A stretch of DNA of 64,000 nucleotides from Micromonospora sp. M71_S20. Its GTDB lineage: Bacteria > Actinomycetota > Actinomycetes > Mycobacteriales > Micromonosporaceae. The notes below the pieces were generated by a model. That model did no database searches. It worked only from the letters and a program-made list of their open reading frames with translations, and had not been told where the DNA came from. The DNA lies in NCBI RefSeq assembly GCF_003664255.1, contig NZ_RCCV01000001.1:620001-684000 (forward strand), given 5' to 3'. The position numbers and the translations under genes were made by a program. Shown here piece after piece: positions 60,927 through 64,000 of this stretch. The first letter of the stretch is position 1; each line of letters opens with the position of its first letter.

Positions 60927-60972
60927 ACCCGCCCGCGCCCGGTCGCGCCGTCGCCTGCCCGGCACCGCCCCC

Positions 60973-61848
60973 TCAGCGGTCGCCGGGGAGGGCCGGCGGC
61001 GTGCCCGGCAGGGCCGGGCTCCGGCGGCGCAGGTCGCTGCGGAGCTGGTCCGCCATCGTCCGGGTGGCCCGGCGGTTGAGGTAGCTGGCCACCGCCGCCC
61101 CGGTGAGGAAGGGCCCGAGCGTGGTCAGGTTGCGGCCGAAGCGCTTGAGCAGCGTGTCCCGCAGCTCCTTGCGCGCGGCGGTGCCCAGCACGGCGCTCAC
61201 CCCGACGCCGGGCATCATCGGGTTGATCCCCCGCTGGCCGGCCCAGGACTGCACCAGCGCGACCGCCCGCTGGGTGCCGCCGCCCGGCACCGGCGCCCCG
61301 TAGACCTCGTGCAGCTCGCCGATCAGCTTCAGCTCGACCGCCACCACGGCGACCGTCTCGGCGGCCAGCAGGACCGGCGCGGAGAGCAGGGTCGGGGCGA
61401 CCGTCCACTCGACCGCCGCCACTCCTCCGCCGGCGGCGCCGATGCCGGCCGTCGTCCGCGCGGCGTTGCGCACCAGCCGCTCGGCCAGCGCCTCGCCGTC
61501 CAGGCCGTCGAAGTGCCGGCGCAGGGTGGCCAGGTCGCGTACGGGCACGTGCGGGGCGATCTCGGCGACCGTGTCGACCATCCAGCGCACCGCGCTCTTC
61601 GGCTTGAACAGGTCGCTCAGCCCACGCGCCCGCGCCTGCCCGACGAGGCGGCCGAGCAGTTGCCGCCGGCGGGCCGGCTCGATGTCGTCGGCGGTCAGGG
61701 CCGCCACGGTGGCGCCCAGCTCGTCCGCGCCGCGCGCGGGCACGGCGTGGGCGTGGGCGTGGTCGTCCCGCGCGCCGGGGTCGCCCGCGCCGTCGACCCG
61801 GCCCGGGTCCGCGCCGCGCGTGCCGCCGGACTCGCTCCGCTCGCTCAT
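60973..61848 (-). CDS. Uncharacterised helical protein, possibly EcsC-like
   Basis: A 291-residue protein: a charged, His-rich N-terminus, a helical region ([26 protein letters not shown]), and two hydrophobic hairpin-like helices ([36 protein letters not shown] and [22 protein letters not shown]). The pattern recalls the EcsC superfamily but I am not certain. ATG 61848 has GGAGGT 6 nt upstream. A sharp palindrome lies in its promoter region. Confidence 0.7.
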   Translation of the reverse strand: MSERSESGGTRGADPGRVDGAGDPGARDDHAHAHAVPARGADELGATVAALTADDIEPARRRQLLGRLVGQARARGLSDLFKPKSAVRWMVDTVAEIAPHVPVRDLATLRRHFDGLDGEALAERLVRNAARTTAGIGAAGGGVAAVEWTVAPTLLSAPVLLAAETVAVVAVELKLIGELHEVYGAPVPGGGTQRAVALVQSWAGQRGINPMMPGVGVSAVLGTAARKELRDTLLKRFGRNLTTLGPFLTGAAVASYLNRRATRTMADQLRSDLRRRSPALPGTPPALPGDR

Positions 61849-61880
61849 GGTGCGACCTCCCGAATGGACCGACGTCGACA

Positions 61881-61896
61881 TGACGGTCAACCGTCA
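61881..61896 (-). promoter_or_regulatory. Palindromic operator candidate upstream of the 61848 gene
   Basis: TGACGGT-CA-ACCGTCA is a perfect 7-bp dyad with a 2-base centre, 32 bases before ATG 61848. It overlaps a TTGACC on the minus strand that could be a minus-35 element, an arrangement typical of repressor sites. Confidence 0.45.
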
Positions 61897-61940
61897 ACGA
61901 GTCAAGCAGGTCCCCCGGGTGGCCGCACGGCGACTCGGGC

Positions 61941-61970
61941 AGCGGCGGCCCCGCCGAGGGAGCCGCCGCT
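61941..61970 (-). terminator. Stem-loop after the DUF4193 gene
   Basis: AGCGGCGGC (61941-61949) and GCCGCCGCT (61962-61970) form a perfect 9-bp stem with a 12-base loop, 17 bases past the DUF4193 stop codon on the minus strand. Confidence 0.55.
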
Positions 61971-61987
61971 GGTGCGGACGCACGGTG

Positions 61988-62284
61988 TCAGACGCACTCG
62001 CGGCAGATGAGGTCGCCGTTGCGCTCGACCGCCAACTGGCTGCGGTGGTGTACGAGGAAGCAGCGGGCGCACCGGAACTCGTCCTGCTGCATCGGCAGCA
62101 CCTTGACCGTGAGTTCCTCGTCCGCCAGGTCGGCGCCGGGCAGCTCGAAGCTCTCGGCCACCTCGGCCTCGTCGACGTCCACGGCGCCCGATTGTGAGTC
62201 GACGCGTCGGGCCTTGAGCTCTTCCAGGCTGTCCTCGCCGAGGTCGACCTCGTCGCGACGCGGGGCGTCGTAGTCGGTGGCCAT
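61988..62284 (-). CDS. DUF4193 zinc-ribbon-like protein
   Basis: A 98-residue protein conserved across actinobacteria (Rv2699c-like): MATDYDAPRRDEVDLGEDSLEELKARR at the start, an acidic middle, and FRCARCFLVHHRSQLAVERNGDLICRECV at the end, where two CxxC pairs should bind zinc. Function unknown; it is often found next to sigma-factor or envelope genes. ATG 62284 is the family start. Confidence 0.93.
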   Translation of the reverse strand: MATDYDAPRRDEVDLGEDSLEELKARRVDSQSGAVDVDEAEVAESFELPGADLADEELTVKVLPMQQDEFRCARCFLVHHRSQLAVERNGDLICRECV

Positions 62285-62704
62285 CGGTTTCACTCTCCCA
62301 TATCGATGTTGTCGCTTCCGGTTGTAACGCCGGACGACGCTGTTTCGGTTCCGCTGGCCGGCCACCACTTGTGTCGGTCACCCGACCCGAAGACAGCACG
62401 GACGGAGGCATCCCGCAGGAACACCCGACGGGCGCGGAACCATACCCCCCCTTTAGGCGAGGCATGTATACCGCCCTCGTGGCTGAGATGTACGCCCCCG
62501 CACGCGAAGTTGTTCCCAATGTGACTCAGGCGACACGAAGATAGGGGTAGTACTACCTGGTTCCCGGATGGCGCGCCGGCATGTCCGGCTGTTTCCACGC
62601 GACGGCCGGACAACCGTTAACCTCAGCGGCGTACTCGACGGCCGGCGGGGCGGCCCGTCCACCGGCGGCCGCCACCACCCACCCACTGTCCGGGGAGCAC
62701 CCTG
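62285..62704. other. Intergenic region between the DUF4193 and cei-like genes
   Basis: There is no gene in these 420 bases. They contain a possible promoter for the DUF4193 gene (TTACAA at 62322-62327 and GATATG at 62299-62304 on the minus strand, spacer 17), although the start would then follow by only a few bases. They also hold a perfect 12-bp palindrome (62546-62557), and an 8-bp stem-loop (TGTCCGGC 62582-62589 with 62605-62612). The stretch is less GC-rich than the coding regions. GGGGAG precedes ATG 62705. Confidence 0.5.
62546..62557. promoter_or_regulatory. 12-bp perfect palindrome upstream of the cei-like gene
   Basis: GGTAGTACTACC equals its own reverse complement and lies 147 bases before ATG 62705, in the middle of the divergent intergenic region. 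It could bind a dimeric regulator; no candidate is known. Confidence 0.35.
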
Positions 62705-63235
62705 ATGAGCTTTGCGCGAGTGCGAGCACTCGTTGTCGTCGGCCTGCTGGCGGTGCTGGCCCTCGTCTTCGTGGTCGTCGCGCTGGTCCGCGACACCCAG
62801 AGCAGCGCCGGCCTCGCCGGAGGTTGCCCGGAGGGCTGGCCGATGGCCGACGTGACCCTGCGGGAATCCAAGGACGTCAAGATCAACGTCTACAACGCGA
62901 CCGACGAGCCGGGTCGGGCCAGCACCGTCGCGGACGACTTCCGCAACCGCAAGTTCCAGGTCAAGAAGGTCGGCAACGAGAAGAAGCAGATCGACGACAT
63001 CGCGGTCCTACGCTACGGCCCGAAGGGAGTCGGCTCGGCGCACCTGCTGCGGGCGTACTTCCTCGACAACGCCGAATGGGACTACGACCCCAAGCGCACC
63101 GACGACGTCGTGGACGTGGTGCTCGGCAGCAGCTTCCAGCAGCTCGCCACCACCACCGAGGTCAACCAGTCCCTGGGCGACCTCGGCGCGCCGGTCGCGC
63201 CGGCCGAGTCCTGCCCGATGTCCGAGGACGACTGA
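62705..63235 (+). CDS. LytR C-terminal domain envelope protein (Cei-like)
   Basis: A 176-residue protein: TM helix at residues 8-28, then an external LytR_C domain (KINVYNATDEPGRASTVADDFRNRKFQVKKVGN, IAVLRYGPKGVGSAHLLRAYF) with two flanking Cys (GGCPEGW and ESCPMSE). It resembles mycobacterial Cei (Rv2700), which is needed for envelope integrity. ATG 62705 with GGGGAG upstream. Convergent with suhB. Confidence 0.9.
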   Translation: MSFARVRALVVVGLLAVLALVFVVVALVRDTQSSAGLAGGCPEGWPMADVTLRESKDVKINVYNATDEPGRASTVADDFRNRKFQVKKVGNEKKQIDDIAVLRYGPKGVGSAHLLRAYFLDNAEWDYDPKRTDDVVDVVLGSSFQQLATTTEVNQSLGDLGAPVAPAESCPMSEDD

Positions 63236-63237
63236 CC

Positions 63238-63272
63238 GCGCCGTGCCCCCGGTCCCGCCGGGGGCACGGCGC
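63238..63272. terminator. Bidirectional terminator between the cei-like gene and suhB
   Basis: Arms 63238-63250 and 63260-63272 are perfectly complementary (13 bp), extended by two inner pairs to a TCCCG loop. It sits between two convergent stop codons. Confidence 0.72.
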
Positions 63273-63279
63273 CGGCCGG

Positions 63280-64000
63280 TCAGGGACCGCCCGAGGCGTC
63301 CAGGTCGGCGAGGCGGTCGTGCAGCGGCCCGAACAGCGCCGCCGGCGCGGCGATCACCAGGTCCGGGCCGGCCGGCAACCCGCCCAGCCCGGCGACCAGC
63401 AGTCCGGCCTCCGTGGCCACCAGGGCGCCGGCGGCCTGGTCCCAGGCGGCGAGCCCCTTCTCGTAGTAGGCGTCCACCCGTCCCTCCGCGGCCAGGCAGA
63501 GGTCCAGCGCCGCGGCACCGAAGCGGCGGATGTCCCGGATGTGCGGGATCAGTTCGGCGACCACCCGGGCCTGGTGGGCCCGGCGCCCCGGGTCGTAGCC
63601 GAACCCCGTGGCGACCAGCGCCTGGCCGAGATCGGTCTCCGTGGAGCAGCGCAGCCGCTCACCGTCGCGCCAGGCGCCCCCGCCGACGGTGGCCGTCCAC
63701 TCCTCGCCGGTGCTGACGTTGCGCACCACCCCGGCGACCACCTCGCCGTCGACCTCGGCGGCGAGCGACACCGCGCAGTGGGGGATCCCGTAGAGGTAGT
63801 TCACGGTCCCGTCGATCGGGTCCACGATCCAGCGGACGCCGCCGGGGGCGACCGGTCCGGTCTCCCCCGCCCCGTACTCCTCGCCGAGGACGGCGTCGCC
63901 CGGCCGCAGCCGGCGCAGCGCGTCGACCACCTGCCGCTCGACCGCCCGGTCGGCGGCGGTCACCACGTCGGTGACCGTGCTCTTGGTGGCCGCCACCGAC
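63280..64000 (-). CDS. suhB: Inositol-1-monophosphatase family protein (5' end outside window)
   Basis: 240 codons are visible; the gene continues past the right edge, because the frame stays open and the usual N-terminal helices before VAATKSTVTDVVT are missing. Metal-binding motifs WIVDPIDGTVNYLYG and AWDQAAGALVATEAGLLV are intact. The product hydrolyses inositol phosphate or related sugar phosphates; the mycobacterial counterpart in this position is SuhB (Rv2701c). A GTG at 63996 is in frame but too far inside the fold to be the start. Confidence 0.92.
   Translation of the reverse strand, partial: SVAATKSTVTDVVTAADRAVERQVVDALRRLRPGDAVLGEEYGAGETGPVAPGGVRWIVDPIDGTVNYLYGIPHCAVSLAAEVDGEVVAGVVRNVSTGEEWTATVGGGAWRDGERLRCSTETDLGQALVATGFGYDPGRRAHQARVVAELIPHIRDIRRFGAAALDLCLAAEGRVDAYYEKGLAAWDQAAGALVATEAGLLVAGLGGLPAGPDLVIAAPAALFGPLHDRLADLDASGGP

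Noticed and set aside
1..64000. CRISPR arrays, tRNA or rRNA genes, integrases, transposases, toxin-antitoxin pairs
   Set aside because: I looked for repeat-spacer periodicity, tRNA-like cloverleaf sequence with TTCGA loops, and recombinase motifs on both strands and found nothing that I could support.

Overview
The window is about 64 kb of very GC-rich DNA with no rRNA, tRNA, CRISPR array, phage gene or transposase that I could recognise. Third codon positions are almost always G or C, and GTG starts, GGAGG-type ribosome binding sites and apparently leaderless genes are common. Gene content points to an actinomycete, most likely Micromonospora or a close relative in the Micromonosporaceae. 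From memory, the order of the core genes follows the Mycobacterium tuberculosis Rv2676c-Rv2701c neighbourhood. I counted 60 intact or partial protein genes, plus one decayed gene, one gene remnant and a few candidate mini-ORFs.

Left part (1-22 kb), accessory and housekeeping: a secreted-repeat lipoprotein; an AlkA-like DNA glycosylase; a DUF1990 protein; GNAT acetyltransferases; an SRPBCC protein; an ATP-dependent DNA ligase of LigC type; a secreted tripeptidyl-peptidase-like hydrolase; a potassium channel. A five-cistron ABC exporter operon follows (8083-15907, minus strand): two large FtsX-type permeases, two ATPases and a coupled 49-codon ORF between the ATPases. Then come a membrane-anchored L7/L12-like protein, a LigD-type polymerase domain, MsrB, and a polysaccharide cluster with two AA10 lytic polysaccharide monooxygenases (one with a CBM5/12-like module, one with CBM2) and a free CBM48 protein.

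Middle part (22-33 kb): the coproporphyrin-dependent haem genes hemE, hemY and hemQ form a tight minus-strand operon. Next are DUF3000, a coiled-coil membrane protein, a membrane-anchored trypsin-like protease, RNase D and the fadA-fadB beta-oxidation pair.

33-49.6 kb is an accessory block dominated by local duplications. It holds two related Pro-rich membrane proteins, a glyoxalase-fold gene next to a decayed copy, a two-component system, a C39-like peptidase, two beta-propeller proteins produced by a tandem duplication whose chimeric junction is still readable, three paralogous polytopic membrane proteins resembling GT-C glycosyltransferases, and an orphan lipoprotein.

Right part (49.7-64 kb) is core and syntenic with mycobacteria: dxs, anmK, a TrmA/RlmC-type methyltransferase and a KimA-like potassium importer on the minus strand, divergent from two TrkA/Ceo regulators. 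They are followed by DUF3159, an OB-fold protein, DUF3710, dut, DUF3093, an uncharacterised helical protein, DUF4193, a LytR_C (Cei-like) protein and suhB, which runs off the end.

The most interesting items are the coupled 49-codon ORF and the AbrB-like tail in the ABC operon, the duplication scar at 41.0-41.1 kb with the membrane-protein trio beside it, and the KimA-Ceo potassium module. Function statements come from recognising families by eye; no database search was run.
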